64,000 nt of DNA from Rickettsia endosymbiont of Cardiosporidium cionae (GCF_015476335.1 NZ_JADAQY010000003.1:84256-148255), one strand, 5' to 3'. Positions 49,450-58,736 are shown, counted from the first letter of the stretch. Notes: generated by a model from the sequence alone, not told the origin. Translations and numbers: made by a program.

Positions 49450-50848
49450 AAATTTGTCGAATATTTACACTGGATTTACGAAGCAATAGTTTACTAAATT
49501 GTAAAAATTGACTAACTGAATCTACTATGTCATCATGCTTACTGTGAGGAAATGTTGTTAATTCATTTAATACCACTAAACTATACCTAGACTTTTCAGG
49601 AATTAAAACCTGACCAGCACGAAACATAGGGGCAACTAAAGTAAATCTAGTAATTTTATCATTAATTGGCTTTATAGCCCTAATATTATGAAGACCATCT
49701 AACATCAAGTCTTGTATAACAGATTGTCCACTTGCTTTATCCTCTATCAAGATATATTTTGGCATGTATTTTTTACTTTGTTTTTCAATATTTAATTTAA
49801 GCACAGGATAAGTCATTTTTTCTCTTATAAGATCCACTAAATAATAGTGATTATTATATATACCCCAACAAGTACAAACTGTAAAATCAGCATCTTTAGA
49901 TATTTTAATTGCTGTATCCCAACTTAAAACAAAATATTCAAAACCATCCGGTACAACTGAATAAAGGGTAATATCAGACTTAGATAAGATTGAATAATCT
50001 TCTACTAAAGGCTCTTGTAGATATTGAGAATGATAATTAGCAACCCCTATTTCCCCTTCTAATTTCTTAAGCGTTGAACTATTATCAAGCTTACTATTTA
50101 AAATTTCACCTTTTTTATATTCATATTTTTTATTATTCACTGAAAAAGCAATATCCTTTTGAGCAATAATAGGGATTTTTAATAATTCCCAAGAGCCAGA
50201 AGATAACAAATAACCAGCAAGATCATTCTGGTGTAATCGTTGCATTACAAGAATAATTGCACCAGTATTTTTATTATTTAACCTGGTAGCAAAAGTATTT
50301 TCAAACCAATCTATGACCTTGTTACGTGCTTTTTGAGAATTTATATGCACAGGATTATGTGGGTCATCAATAATCAATACATCTCCTCCTTCACCAGTAG
50401 CAGAACCACCAACACTAGTAGCAAATCTAAAACCATTTTGATTAGTTAAAAATTTACTTTTTTGATTATGAGTTTTACTAAGAATAGTATTAGTAAATAA
50501 ATTTTTATACCAATCAGATAACAAGATAAATCTAGTATCTACAGAATGTTTAGTACTCAATACAGAAGAATAACTTGCCGCCATGATTCTACATCCTGGG
50601 TTATGACCTAGCAACCACGCAGGAAAAGCTACACTGACGCATAAAGATTTTAAATGACGAGGAGGAATATTAATAATTAATCTATTAATTTTGTTGAATC
50701 TAACTAATTCTAAATAATCTGCAATTAATTCTATATGCCAATTACTAAAATATTCATTGCAAGGGTTGATAGTAGAAAAAACTTTATTAATAAAACTGGG
50801 TAAATCTTGGCGCAGTATTGCAGATAACAGTTTGAAACTATATCTCAT
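49448..50848 (-). CDS. Phage/GTA-type terminase large subunit
   Basis: Full-length (466 aa) DNA-packaging motor. The ATPase half has a Walker A-like loop in NIPPRHLKSLCVSVAFPAWL (residues about 61-80) and Walker B DVLIIDDPH. The RNase H-like nuclease half has acidic motifs LSWDTAIK, LIEDKASG and HDDIVDSVSQF. All catalytic residues appear intact, so it has been kept under selection or was acquired recently. Composition matches its surroundings. Last of a three-gene minus-strand set (portal, small ORF, terminase). Major capsid, prohead protease and tail genes are absent, pointing to a scattered gene transfer agent or prophage remnant. Confidence 0.92.
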   Translation of the reverse strand: MRYSFKLLSAILRQDLPSFINKVFSTINPCNEYFSNWHIELIADYLELVRFNKINRLIINIPPRHLKSLCVSVAFPAWLLGHNPGCRIMAASYSSVLSTKHSVDTRFILLSDWYKNLFTNTILSKTHNQKSKFLTNQNGFRFATSVGGSATGEGGDVLIIDDPHNPVHINSQKARNKVIDWFENTFATRLNNKNTGAIILVMQRLHQNDLAGYLLSSGSWELLKIPIIAQKDIAFSVNNKKYEYKKGEILNSKLDNSSTLKKLEGEIGVANYHSQYLQEPLVEDYSILSKSDITLYSVVPDGFEYFVLSWDTAIKISKDADFTVCTCWGIYNNHYYLVDLIREKMTYPVLKLNIEKQSKKYMPKYILIEDKASGQSVIQDLMLDGLHNIRAIKPINDKITRFTLVAPMFRAGQVLIPEKSRYSLVVLNELTTFPHSKHDDIVDSVSQFLQFSKLLLRKSSVNIRQI

Positions 50849-50903
50849 TATTTTATCTAGTATCTGTTTTTTTTTGACTAATATCTAATAAATAATTGAT
50901 GAA

Positions 50904-51158
50904 TTATTTATATTTTGCTAAAAAATTATTTATGATTTGTTGATCATTATCATCCAAAATTTTTTCAGAATCTATTTTTTGTTCTAAACTTAGTTTATTC
51001 AATTGTGTGGTAAGTGATACTAGCTTTTGTAAACAATCTGTAATATTTTTTTTTGTCATTTTTGACTGTGTTGTTTTACTATTTATATCTAGTTCCTCTT
51101 CTAATAATGAAATTAACCTTACAATAAAATTATATAACCTATTAATTATAGAATGCAT
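50904..51158 (-). CDS. Small protein between portal and terminase; candidate packaging accessory
   Basis: An 84-residue, mostly helical, charged protein. It shares strand with its neighbours and has short gaps (33 bases to the portal gene, 55 to the terminase gene), so it is probably real and co-transcribed. Residues about 35-68 look like a coiled coil (ITDCLQKLVSLTTQLNKL). Small terminases and GTA packaging accessories have this size and helical character, but I see no diagnostic motif. I do not recognise a family. Confidence 0.55.
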   Translation of the reverse strand: MHSIINRLYNFIVRLISLLEEELDINSKTTQSKMTKKNITDCLQKLVSLTTQLNKLSLEQKIDSEKILDDNDQQIINNFLAKYK

Positions 51159-51191
51159 AATTCTTTACTCTTTTTTTTATTTATTACTTAC

Positions 51192-52376
51192 TTATTCATT
51201 TTGAATGTTATCTCCATCTTCAAGCGGAGCAAGGCCAACAATTGCTCTTTTTTCGTTCAATGTCATAAAATCTGCACCTGAAATTCTTTCCCATAGTCTT
51301 TCGCGCTTTTTGTTTAAAGCCGATATAGAATCTAAATCATAATGGATAATTAATTCTTCATTAAACCAACAAGAAAGCCAGTGACTCAGTGCTCCTGATA
51401 ACTTATTTAATAGTGGTATGATATTTTCTTCCCAAAATGATAGCCTGGCTTCTTGCATATTACTATAAGTATTATCTCCTATAATACCCAACAATTGAGG
51501 TGGAACATTAAAAACTATTGCTATATCTCTAGAAATAGAATCTTTTAGCTCAAGGAACTTTTCTAATTTTTGCTGATGATGCATTTCTTGCCACTGCAAT
51601 CCTCCCTCTAATATTAGAGGCTTGCCTGAATTGGATACACCAGTAAAATTATCATAAAACTGTTCCTTCAACCTATAGAATTGTTCATCTGTTAGATATC
51701 CATTACTATCTTTAAAAATCAGCGCGCCAGTTGGTTTACTACTGTTATTTAATAGTGACATATTCCACTCTATAATACGAGAATACAGATTAATGGATTT
51801 TACAGCTACATCTAAGGCAGATAATCCTTTATGTTGGCTATTAGGATTATAATTCTTTAGATGTAATACTCTAGAAACACGAGTAACAGGGTTAATATAG
51901 TATAATTTTTCATAATCACCTATTTTATGTCTATAACCAACTACAGATGTTGTATTTGTTACTACACTTACATTCTCAGAATTCAAAATATAAATTGAAT
52001 GCGGAAAATCATTTTTTTTATGCCTAGTTACTAAATAACTATCACCATGAATTAGCATATTAGCTATAAGTGAGAAAAAAAAATCTGTTCCTGTTGTCTC
52101 AGGATTAGGAAATTTCAACAATTTTAATGCAGGATGCTCCTGTAATTTCTTGGTACCATGCCTAGTTTTAGTATAAACCAACCAAGGTACATGGCTAGCT
52201 GAAGTGGCAATTAAGTTTATACATTTATGAACTATAATATTATAGTACTGCTTATCATTGCTAGTAGTAGTGCTATATGTTTTATCATCAGATAATATAT
52301 GGGTTGGTAAATCCAAAATATCAAAAGATTTTTTCTTACTTCTATCAAAAATTTTTTTTAAGTATTTCTCCAACAT
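51192..52376 (-). CDS. HK97-family phage portal protein
   Basis: Protein of 394 residues from the ATG at 52376; an in-frame TTG at 52412 would add 12 residues but has no better support. HK97 portal features: VHKCINLIATSASHVPWLVY near the start, HPALKLLKFPNPETTGTDFF, GLSALDVAVKSINLY, the KPLILEGGLQW strand and FNVPPQLLGIIGDNTYSNMQ. The portal forms the dodecameric DNA entry ring of the capsid. Intact and of normal length. In GTA clusters of Alphaproteobacteria terminase precedes portal; here the order is portal then terminase. Confidence 0.92.
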   Translation of the reverse strand: MLEKYLKKIFDRSKKKSFDILDLPTHILSDDKTYSTTTSNDKQYYNIIVHKCINLIATSASHVPWLVYTKTRHGTKKLQEHPALKLLKFPNPETTGTDFFFSLIANMLIHGDSYLVTRHKKNDFPHSIYILNSENVSVVTNTTSVVGYRHKIGDYEKLYYINPVTRVSRVLHLKNYNPNSQHKGLSALDVAVKSINLYSRIIEWNMSLLNNSSKPTGALIFKDSNGYLTDEQFYRLKEQFYDNFTGVSNSGKPLILEGGLQWQEMHHQQKLEKFLELKDSISRDIAIVFNVPPQLLGIIGDNTYSNMQEARLSFWEENIIPLLNKLSGALSHWLSCWFNEELIIHYDLDSISALNKKRERLWERISGADFMTLNEKRAIVGLAPLEDGDNIQNE

Positions 52377-52800
52377 ATTTTTTTTGTAACTAAATATAAA
52401 TTTTGATAACAATATTTTTATTACATAATCAAGTTAAATGACTATATAATCTTAATAATGTTGGTATATTATAATATTTTATTGCTATTACTAAGCAACT
52501 AATATTAATATATCGAGTTTATTACATCTGTAACAAACTTATATGAATAAAAATTCTGTATATCAGAATACAGAATAACTGACTGAACTTTAGCACTAAT
52601 TCTTATAATATTAGAATTAATACTCATATAAATGGATTTTAAAATTGTTAGAATCTTAATCGTTATGTTACACTAGAACTAATTGCTTTATCTTCATATC
52701 TCACTCTAGAAGTGATGCTAGGTAGTTATTGTATGAGGAAGATATACCTTAACGTTAGTAAAGTTAAGGTTGCTGAACATTATTTTATTTGGTTACATAT
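52377..52800. other. 424-base non-coding divergent region between portal and Tim44-like genes
   Basis: No ORF or RNA gene recognised. Includes an 8-base inverted repeat ACCTTAAC (52746-52753) and GTTAAGGT (52763-52770) with a 9-base loop, ending 30 bases before the Tim44-like start. It must hold promoters for both directions. Confidence 0.45.
52746..52770. promoter_or_regulatory. Inverted repeat upstream of the Tim44-like gene
   Basis: ACCTTAAC and GTTAAGGT are exact inverted copies 9 bases apart. It lies 30 bases before the start, so it could be an operator or a 5' leader hairpin. It has more G-C pairs than the surrounding sequence. Role not known. Confidence 0.38.
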
Positions 52801-53454
52801 ATGTCCGGAAAAATTTTAGAGTTGATAATATTTGCTGTTATAGCTTTTATGATTATTAATAGATTAATATCTATATTAGGTAGAATATCGGAAAAAAACC
52901 ATACAGAAAAAAGCAAAAGAAGCTTCTTTGGAGAAAATAACTCTAAATATGTAAAAGATGTAACTCACACTTCGATCCAAGGAGATTCTAATACAAAAAC
53001 TATTACAGATAGCATAACTGAACAATTACCAGAAATGGAAGAAAGTAGCTCTAAATCTGAGATTATGACTTCACTGAAACTATTAAAGACAAAAATACCG
53101 AATTTTGATATTAATAACTTTGTATTGATAGCTAGAAAAGTGCTGACTATTCTTTTATCAAATAACAATAAGAAGAATTTTGAACTAGAAAAATTTGTAG
53201 ACAAGAGATATATAAACGATTTTAGAAAATCATTGCAAACTTATGGTAACTATATTGCATCTGATATAAAAAATTTAAATATAAAAATTGTAGAAATATA
53301 TATATTTGGTAATAATGCATTTATTAAAATTTTGTTTTTTGGTGATAATATAACTGATCTAATAGAAAAATTTAACGAAGAATGGACATTTACAAAAAGT
53401 TTTCTATCAGATGATAATGTTTGGTACTTAAGTAATGTAGAACGCTATACATAA
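52801..53454 (+). CDS. Tim44/TimA-like membrane-associated protein
   Basis: Protein of 217 residues. A single N-terminal TM segment (about 5-20, LELIIFAVIAFMIINRL) is followed by a variable linker and a Tim44-like C-terminal domain (about 85-217). Bacterial Tim44-like proteins of Alphaproteobacteria are relatives of the mitochondrial import motor adaptor, with unclear function at the inner membrane. ATG at 52801 preferred over the in-frame TTG at 52789. yidD follows after 9 bases, linking it to membrane protein biogenesis by context. Confidence 0.75.
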   Translation: MSGKILELIIFAVIAFMIINRLISILGRISEKNHTEKSKRSFFGENNSKYVKDVTHTSIQGDSNTKTITDSITEQLPEMEESSSKSEIMTSLKLLKTKIPNFDINNFVLIARKVLTILLSNNNKKNFELEKFVDKRYINDFRKSLQTYGNYIASDIKNLNIKIVEIYIFGNNAFIKILFFGDNITDLIEKFNEEWTFTKSFLSDDNVWYLSNVERYT

Positions 53455-53463
53455 TAATTTATT

Positions 53464-53688
53464 ATGAAGTTTTTAATACTAACAATAATAAAAATATATC
53501 AATATATAGCATCTCCCTGGTTGGGTAATAATTGCAAATTTTATCCTAGTTGTTCACAATATGCCATTGATGCTATAACAAGTTATGGTTTAATTAAAGG
53601 AGTATATATTAGTATTATTAGAATATTAAAATGTAGCCCATTTTCAAATGGGGGATATGACCCTATTAAAAAGAAAGATATAATGTAA
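53464..53688 (+). CDS. yidD: Membrane protein insertion efficiency factor YidD
   Basis: A 74-residue protein with the YidD core: IASPWLGNNCKFYPSCSQYA (three cysteine positions), then YGLIKGVYISIIRILKCSPF and a GGYDPI end. YidD assists YidC-dependent membrane insertion; yidC and rnpA are not adjacent here. Nine bases after the Tim44-like gene, so likely one transcript. Confidence 0.93.
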   Translation: MKFLILTIIKIYQYIASPWLGNNCKFYPSCSQYAIDAITSYGLIKGVYISIIRILKCSPFSNGGYDPIKKKDIM

Positions 53689-53865
53689 ACATTAACTTTT
53701 CACAATATATTAGAAATAAGTTATTTGAATGCTAGAAAAAAACTAAATCAATCACTATATAGATATTTGATGATGTTACAGACCTCACTAAGTAATACGC
53801 ATAATAAAAATAAAATAACTTAGGATGGTGCTGGTTTTATATTTTAATGTTAATGGAATATTAAT

Positions 53866-56460
53866 ATGATGAATCTTGAAATATTTACTAATGCTGCCAG
53901 ACAAGTTTTAGAGATTGCTAATATAAATGCGATTACACATAATAATCCTCAGATTTTACCTCTACACCTAATTTCGGCACTAATTCATGACAAAAATCAC
54001 CTGGTACAAAGATTAATTACAGAATTAGGGGGGGATATAAATTTTATTAATCAAAATATAGAAAAGAAAATTTCACAATTATCAACTATTCATTCCAATA
54101 ATAATTCCAATATTAATGTAGATTTTTCATTAGAAGTAGTAAAAATAATAGAAACTGCTATCAAAATCAGTAAGCAAAATGGCGACAAGTTTGTCACAGT
54201 TGAAAGATTATTTGAAGCATCATCATATAACAGTGAAATCATTGAACTGTTGTCTGTATTTAATATTAACAATGAAAAAATTGCTCAATCGATAGCAACC
54301 CTAAGAAAAGGCAAAACAGCAGATAGTGATTCATCAGAATTAAAATATAATGCCTTAGAAAAATATGGAAGAAATATTACTAATTTAGCAGCTGAAAGGA
54401 AGATAGATACAATCATAGGTAGAGATACAGAAATAAGGAGATCAATCCAAGTGCTATCAAGAAGAAATAAAAATAACCCTATATTGATAGGAGAACCAGG
54501 AGTAGGTAAAACTGCTATAATTGAAGGATTAGCATATAGAGTATTCCTAAAGGATGTCCCAGAATCTTTATTAAATTCTCAAATTATTGAATTAGATATA
54601 GGAGAATTAATCGCTGGAGCTAAATTTAGAGGCGAATTTGAAGAAAGACTCAAGGCAGTACTAAACGAGATTAAAGAGTCGCAAAACCAAGTTATTCTAT
54701 TTATAGATGAAATACATCTACTAGTAGGTACCGGTAAAACTGAAGGTTCAATGGATGCAGCAAATTTATTAAAACCAATGCTAGCAAGAGGAGAGTTACA
54801 CTGCATAGGAGCTACAACTCTAGATGAATATAAACAATATATAGAAAAAGATACAGCATTAGCAAGAAGATTTCAGCCAATATATATTTCAGAACCAACA
54901 GTAGAGGATACTATATCAATTTTGAGAGGCATCAAAGAACGTTATGAATTATACCACGGTATAGCTATAGCAGATTCTGCAATAATAGCTGCTGCTAGAC
55001 TATCAAGTAGATATATTACAGATAGATTTTTACCAGATAAAGCTGTAGATCTAATGGATGAAGCAACTAGTAAAATAAAAATTGAAATATCAAGCAAACC
55101 TGAAGAAGTAGATAGACTAGATAGGCAAATAATGCAAATTAAGATAGAATTATCTGCTTTAGAAAAAGAAAAAGATGAATACTCACAATCTAAAATAAAA
55201 AAACTTTCTGAGAACCTAGAATCCTTAGAAAAAAAATACCAAGACTTGTACTCAATATGGAGTAGTGAAAAAAATAAAATAAAACTTGCTCAAACACTAA
55301 AAAAAGAATTAGAAAATGCAAAATTAGATCTAGAAAATAGTGAAAGAATAGGAGATTTAGCAAAAGCTGGAGAAATGAAGTATGGAGTAATACCAGAATT
55401 ACAGAAAAAAATTAAAAAATTACATAATAGCGAGCAATCTCTAAGTTTTATTAAAGAAAAGGTTACAGCTAATGATATTGCATTAGTAGTTTCAAGAATT
55501 ACAAACATTCCTGTAGAGAATATGCTATCCGACGAAAAAGAAAAATTATTAAACATGGAGACAATATTAAAAAAATCAATAGTAGGGCAAGATGAAGCAA
55601 TAAATGTAGTAAGTAATGCAATAAGAAGGTCCAGAACTGGAATTCAGGATATACAACACCCTATTGGAACATTTTTATTTCTTGGCCCTACAGGAGTTGG
55701 GAAAACTGAGCTCAATAAAGTACTAGCAAATTTTATGTTTAATGATCCTAAGGCTATTTTAAGAATGGATATGTCTGAATATATGGAAAAACACTCAGTC
55801 TCAAGGTTAATAGGCGCACCTCCAGGCTATATAGGATATGAACAAGGCGGTCTACTAACAGAATCTGTCAGAAGAAGACCGTACCAAGTAATACTATTTG
55901 ATGAAATAGAAAAAGCACACTCAGATATATTCAATCTGATGTTACAAATATTTGATGAAGGCAGATTAACAGATAGCCATGGGCATTTAGTAGACTTCAA
56001 GAATACATTAATTATCTTAACATCTAATATAGGTTCAGATATATTATTGAATCAAAGAGAAGAAGATAACCAAGACGTAATAAGGGAAAGAATATTATTA
56101 AGATTACATTCTGTATTTAAACCAGAATTTTTAAATAGAATAGATGAAACAGTGATTTTTCATCGTTTATCTAAGCAACACATGTTTAATATTGTAAAAA
56201 TTCAATTGGATAGCTTAAAAAATACGCTGCTACTACAGAGCAACATTAAAATTGATTATAATAAATCATTAATAACATGGTTGGCTAACAAGTCATATAA
56301 TCCAAGCTACGGAGCCCGCCCTTTAAAGCGCTTAATACAATCTGAAATACAAAATAACCTTGCCAAGACTTTGTTATCGGAAACTATCGAGCATGATAAG
56401 CAATTTATTATTTCTATAGAAAATGATAAAATAAAAATAGGCTCTAAACCTAAAAAATAA
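53866..56460 (+). CDS. clpB: ATP-dependent chaperone ClpB (Hsp100)
   Basis: Disaggregase of 864 residues. N-terminal Clp domain (1-150), first AAA module with GEPGVGKTAIIEG (about 207), ClpB-specific coiled-coil middle domain (about 405-530), second AAA module with GPTGVGKTEL (about 610) and C-terminal NRIDETVIFHRL and GARPLKRLIQ. Works with DnaK to recover aggregated proteins. A second ATG directly follows the first. No heat-shock promoter consensus was evident upstream; a TTAA-N7-TTAA sequence overlaps the ribosome-binding region but is expected by chance in such AT-rich DNA. Confidence 0.97.
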   Translation: MMNLEIFTNAARQVLEIANINAITHNNPQILPLHLISALIHDKNHLVQRLITELGGDINFINQNIEKKISQLSTIHSNNNSNINVDFSLEVVKIIETAIKISKQNGDKFVTVERLFEASSYNSEIIELLSVFNINNEKIAQSIATLRKGKTADSDSSELKYNALEKYGRNITNLAAERKIDTIIGRDTEIRRSIQVLSRRNKNNPILIGEPGVGKTAIIEGLAYRVFLKDVPESLLNSQIIELDIGELIAGAKFRGEFEERLKAVLNEIKESQNQVILFIDEIHLLVGTGKTEGSMDAANLLKPMLARGELHCIGATTLDEYKQYIEKDTALARRFQPIYISEPTVEDTISILRGIKERYELYHGIAIADSAIIAAARLSSRYITDRFLPDKAVDLMDEATSKIKIEISSKPEEVDRLDRQIMQIKIELSALEKEKDEYSQSKIKKLSENLESLEKKYQDLYSIWSSEKNKIKLAQTLKKELENAKLDLENSERIGDLAKAGEMKYGVIPELQKKIKKLHNSEQSLSFIKEKVTANDIALVVSRITNIPVENMLSDEKEKLLNMETILKKSIVGQDEAINVVSNAIRRSRTGIQDIQHPIGTFLFLGPTGVGKTELNKVLANFMFNDPKAILRMDMSEYMEKHSVSRLIGAPPGYIGYEQGGLLTESVRRRPYQVILFDEIEKAHSDIFNLMLQIFDEGRLTDSHGHLVDFKNTLIILTSNIGSDILLNQREEDNQDVIRERILLRLHSVFKPEFLNRIDETVIFHRLSKQHMFNIVKIQLDSLKNTLLLQSNIKIDYNKSLITWLANKSYNPSYGARPLKRLIQSEIQNNLAKTLLSETIEHDKQFIISIENDKIKIGSKPKK

Positions 56461-56593
56461 CTTTGTGTTGCGTTATTATTATATACTAGCGTGTGTAGTT
56501 GTCTTTTTTTTATTTTGTAGAAAACACTCTTGTATGTTACTATCTGCGTGTGCCTTTCTATATTATTAAATTGATACGAGTTAAAATTAAAAA

Positions 56594-56668
56594 GCCGGAT
56601 TAGCTCAGTGGTAGAGCAAACGCCTTGTAAGCGTTAGGTCATCAGTTCAAGTCCGATATCCGGCACCA
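56594..56668 (+). tRNA. tRNA-Thr (anticodon TGT)
   Basis: Cloverleaf of 75 bases with encoded CCA. Acceptor GCCGGAT/ATCCGGC is perfect, anticodon stem AACGC/GCGTT encloses CTTGTAA (anticodon TGT, reads ACA). T-arm ATCAG-TTCAAGT-CCGAT has one A-C mismatch at pair 52-62. Lies between clpB and ubiX on the same strand. Confidence 0.95.
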
Positions 56669-56684
56669 TAATCTAATTATATTA

Positions 56685-57263
56685 ATGAATACAACAAAAA
56701 TAATAGTTGCTATTACAGGAGCATCTGGTGTGATATATGGAATAAGGCTATTACAGATATTAAATGATTTAAAAAAGTCATTTAATAATGAGACTCACTT
56801 AATCATTTCAAAAGCTGCACATATTACTATCAAACAAGAGACTTCTTATTCTATCAATGATATTAAAGCCTTGGCAACTTATTACTATAATGTATTAGAT
56901 ATATCTGCTACTATAGCGAGTGGTTCTAACCATATTGATGCCATGATAATATCACCTTGCAGTATGAAGACCTTATCGGCTGTAGCACACGGATATGAAA
57001 ATAATCTTATATCTAGGGCCGCAGCTGTAACATTAAAAGAGAAGAGGAGATTGGTACTAATGATACGTGAAACACCATTAAATTCAATACAAATTAAAAA
57101 CATGTTAGAATTAAGTAACATAGGAGCTTTAATTTGTCCCCCAATACCAGCTTTTTACAATAAACCCAATTGTATAGATGATATGATAAATCACTCTGTT
57201 GCTAGAGTATTAACCCTAGTTAATATAAAAACACAATTAATAAAACCTTGGAATAAAAGTTGA
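56685..57263 (+). CDS. ubiX: Flavin prenyltransferase UbiX
   Basis: Protein of 192 residues. FMN-binding ITGASGVIYGIRLLQ at the start, SPCSMKTLSAVAHGY, and LVLMIRETPLNSIQ are family signatures. UbiX attaches a prenyl group to FMN to make the cofactor of the decarboxylase UbiD in ubiquinone synthesis. ubiD is not adjacent. Begins 16 bases after tRNA-Thr. Confidence 0.94.
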   Translation: MNTTKIIVAITGASGVIYGIRLLQILNDLKKSFNNETHLIISKAAHITIKQETSYSINDIKALATYYYNVLDISATIASGSNHIDAMIISPCSMKTLSAVAHGYENNLISRAAAVTLKEKRRLVLMIRETPLNSIQIKNMLELSNIGALICPPIPAFYNKPNCIDDMINHSVARVLTLVNIKTQLIKPWNKS

Positions 57264-57375
57264 TTTTGTATTAGTATATTAGCTATGTGTAGGATACTAG
57301 CTAATAACTAAATCATTAATATTAAAATTAAAATAATATTTTTAATTAAATCAGCTCTATCTTAAAAAAGTTACT

Positions 57376-57945
57376 ATGTCTTTTAGTTCAATATCGACTT
57401 CAATATTAGCAGTACTACTTATAGTAATCAGTGTAATTCTGCTGTATAGTACAATGAAACAAGAAAAGACACTAGAAGAAAAAAATCAAATATTAATGAA
57501 CTATCACTTAGAACTAAAATTCATATATCAAATCATATTTGATAACCTAAATATTCCAATAGCTAGTGAATTTTGTAGTCAATGTATAGAAAAGTTAAAA
57601 AAATATTATGATCTGATTGACATAGTAATCATAGATAGTATTAATATGATGAAAGTATCACAAACATATACTACCACTATATTAGGTAAATCAATATTAG
57701 ATTATATAGAGAACAATAAAACATTTATTGAAAAATCACTGAGTAATAGTCATAAAATCTCTACCCTATCATGTAATTTACAAAATATAGATCTTATCTT
57801 ACACATAGTACCAATCACAGCAGAGATGGTAAATGATGGAATAATAATTTGTGTAGAAAAAGCTCCTACGTTACTAGACGAACATGAAATTGCTAGTTTA
57901 TATAACATACTAAATATTCTTAGAAAAAGAATTGCAGATATTTAG
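57376..57945 (+). CDS. Membrane-anchored protein of unknown function, possibly GAF-like
   Basis: I do not recognise this 189-residue protein. One N-terminal TM segment (about 7-24, ISTSILAVLLIVISVILLYS) leads to a short helical linker and a soluble alpha/beta domain (about 45-189). Alternating strands such as IDIVIIDSINMM and LILHIVPITAEMVNDGIIIC give a faint resemblance to a GAF/PAS-like sensor fold. No enzymatic motif is visible. Transcribed after ubiX with a 112-base gap and convergent with the GST-like gene. The codon pattern matches neighbours, so it is probably a real gene. Confidence 0.6.
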   Translation: MSFSSISTSILAVLLIVISVILLYSTMKQEKTLEEKNQILMNYHLELKFIYQIIFDNLNIPIASEFCSQCIEKLKKYYDLIDIVIIDSINMMKVSQTYTTTILGKSILDYIENNKTFIEKSLSNSHKISTLSCNLQNIDLILHIVPITAEMVNDGIIICVEKAPTLLDEHEIASLYNILNILRKRIADI

Positions 57946-57956
57946 TAAATAGAATC

Positions 57957-58637
57957 CTAAATATCTAATTTTTTATAATCCTTAGCAGGTAGGAAACCCT
58001 TGATAACTTCATTCAAAATAGGTCTAAAACCTGGCCTAGATTTAATAACAGAATACCATTGAGCTATTTCTGGCCAACAATCCCAATTAATATCTCCAAG
58101 ATAATCAATAATAGATAAATGTGTAGCAGCTACAATATCTGCACAAGAAATTTTATCATATATGAGATAAGAGTGAGAATTCAATTTTTTTTGAATAATA
58201 CTCAAATTTGAAGCTAGATTATTCTTAGCAATATGTATAAAATTACTTCTTGGAGAACCCTGTTTAGTAAATAACTTAATAATTTTTTCATAAATCAATA
58301 TTTTAGTGACATCATTACAAAATTTATAGTTAAACCACTCAATATATTTTCTAATTTCTGCTTTTAATTGTAAATCTGCCGGCATAAAAAAAAAATCCAC
58401 GCGCTCAAGATCTGCAATATACTCTATTATTGAATATGTACCAGTCAACAAGAATTTCTGATCTTGATTTTGTACCAGCAATAGCGGAGATACTAAACAA
58501 TTATTAATATTTAATGTAGTATACTCTTGATCTAGATGTTCTTTACAAATAATTCTGTAATTAATATTTAATTCCTCTAAAAAAAATCTAACCTGTCTAG
58601 ATAAAGGACAAATAGAGTAATAATAAAGGGTATACAT
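57957..58637 (-). CDS. Glutathione S-transferase family protein
   Basis: Protein of 226 residues with the two-domain GST layout. The thioredoxin-like N-terminal half has YYYSICPLSRQVRFFLEEL (residues 4-22), where Ser/Cys sit at the glutathione-activating position, and TGTYSIIEYI as the gamma-glutamyl-binding SxxI segment. The helical C-terminal half has ISCADIVAATHLSIIDYLGD (N-capping box). Substrate unknown. Just downstream of ftsZ on the minus strand. Confidence 0.8.
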   Translation of the reverse strand: MYTLYYYSICPLSRQVRFFLEELNINYRIICKEHLDQEYTTLNINNCLVSPLLLVQNQDQKFLLTGTYSIIEYIADLERVDFFFMPADLQLKAEIRKYIEWFNYKFCNDVTKILIYEKIIKLFTKQGSPRSNFIHIAKNNLASNLSIIQKKLNSHSYLIYDKISCADIVAATHLSIIDYLGDINWDCWPEIAQWYSVIKSRPGFRPILNEVIKGFLPAKDYKKLDI

Positions 58638-58736
58638 TTAATTTTAACAAAATTAAAAATTGATTTCCAAACTAACGATATAAAATAATACTATAAAAAT
58701 TTTATAGAAATATACATAAGTGATGAGAATACGGAA

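Noticed and set aside
53850..53864. Perfect TTAA-N7-TTAA (CtrA-like box) directly before clpB
   Set aside because: In DNA of about 70% A+T such an 8-base pattern is expected more than ten times per strand in 64 kb, and this one overlaps the ribosome-binding region.
57278..57305. Inverted repeat ATTAGCT/AGCTAAT after ubiX, considered as a terminator
   Set aside because: Thirteen-base loop, AT-rich stem and no U-tract; an alternative pairing TAGTAT/ATACTA competes.
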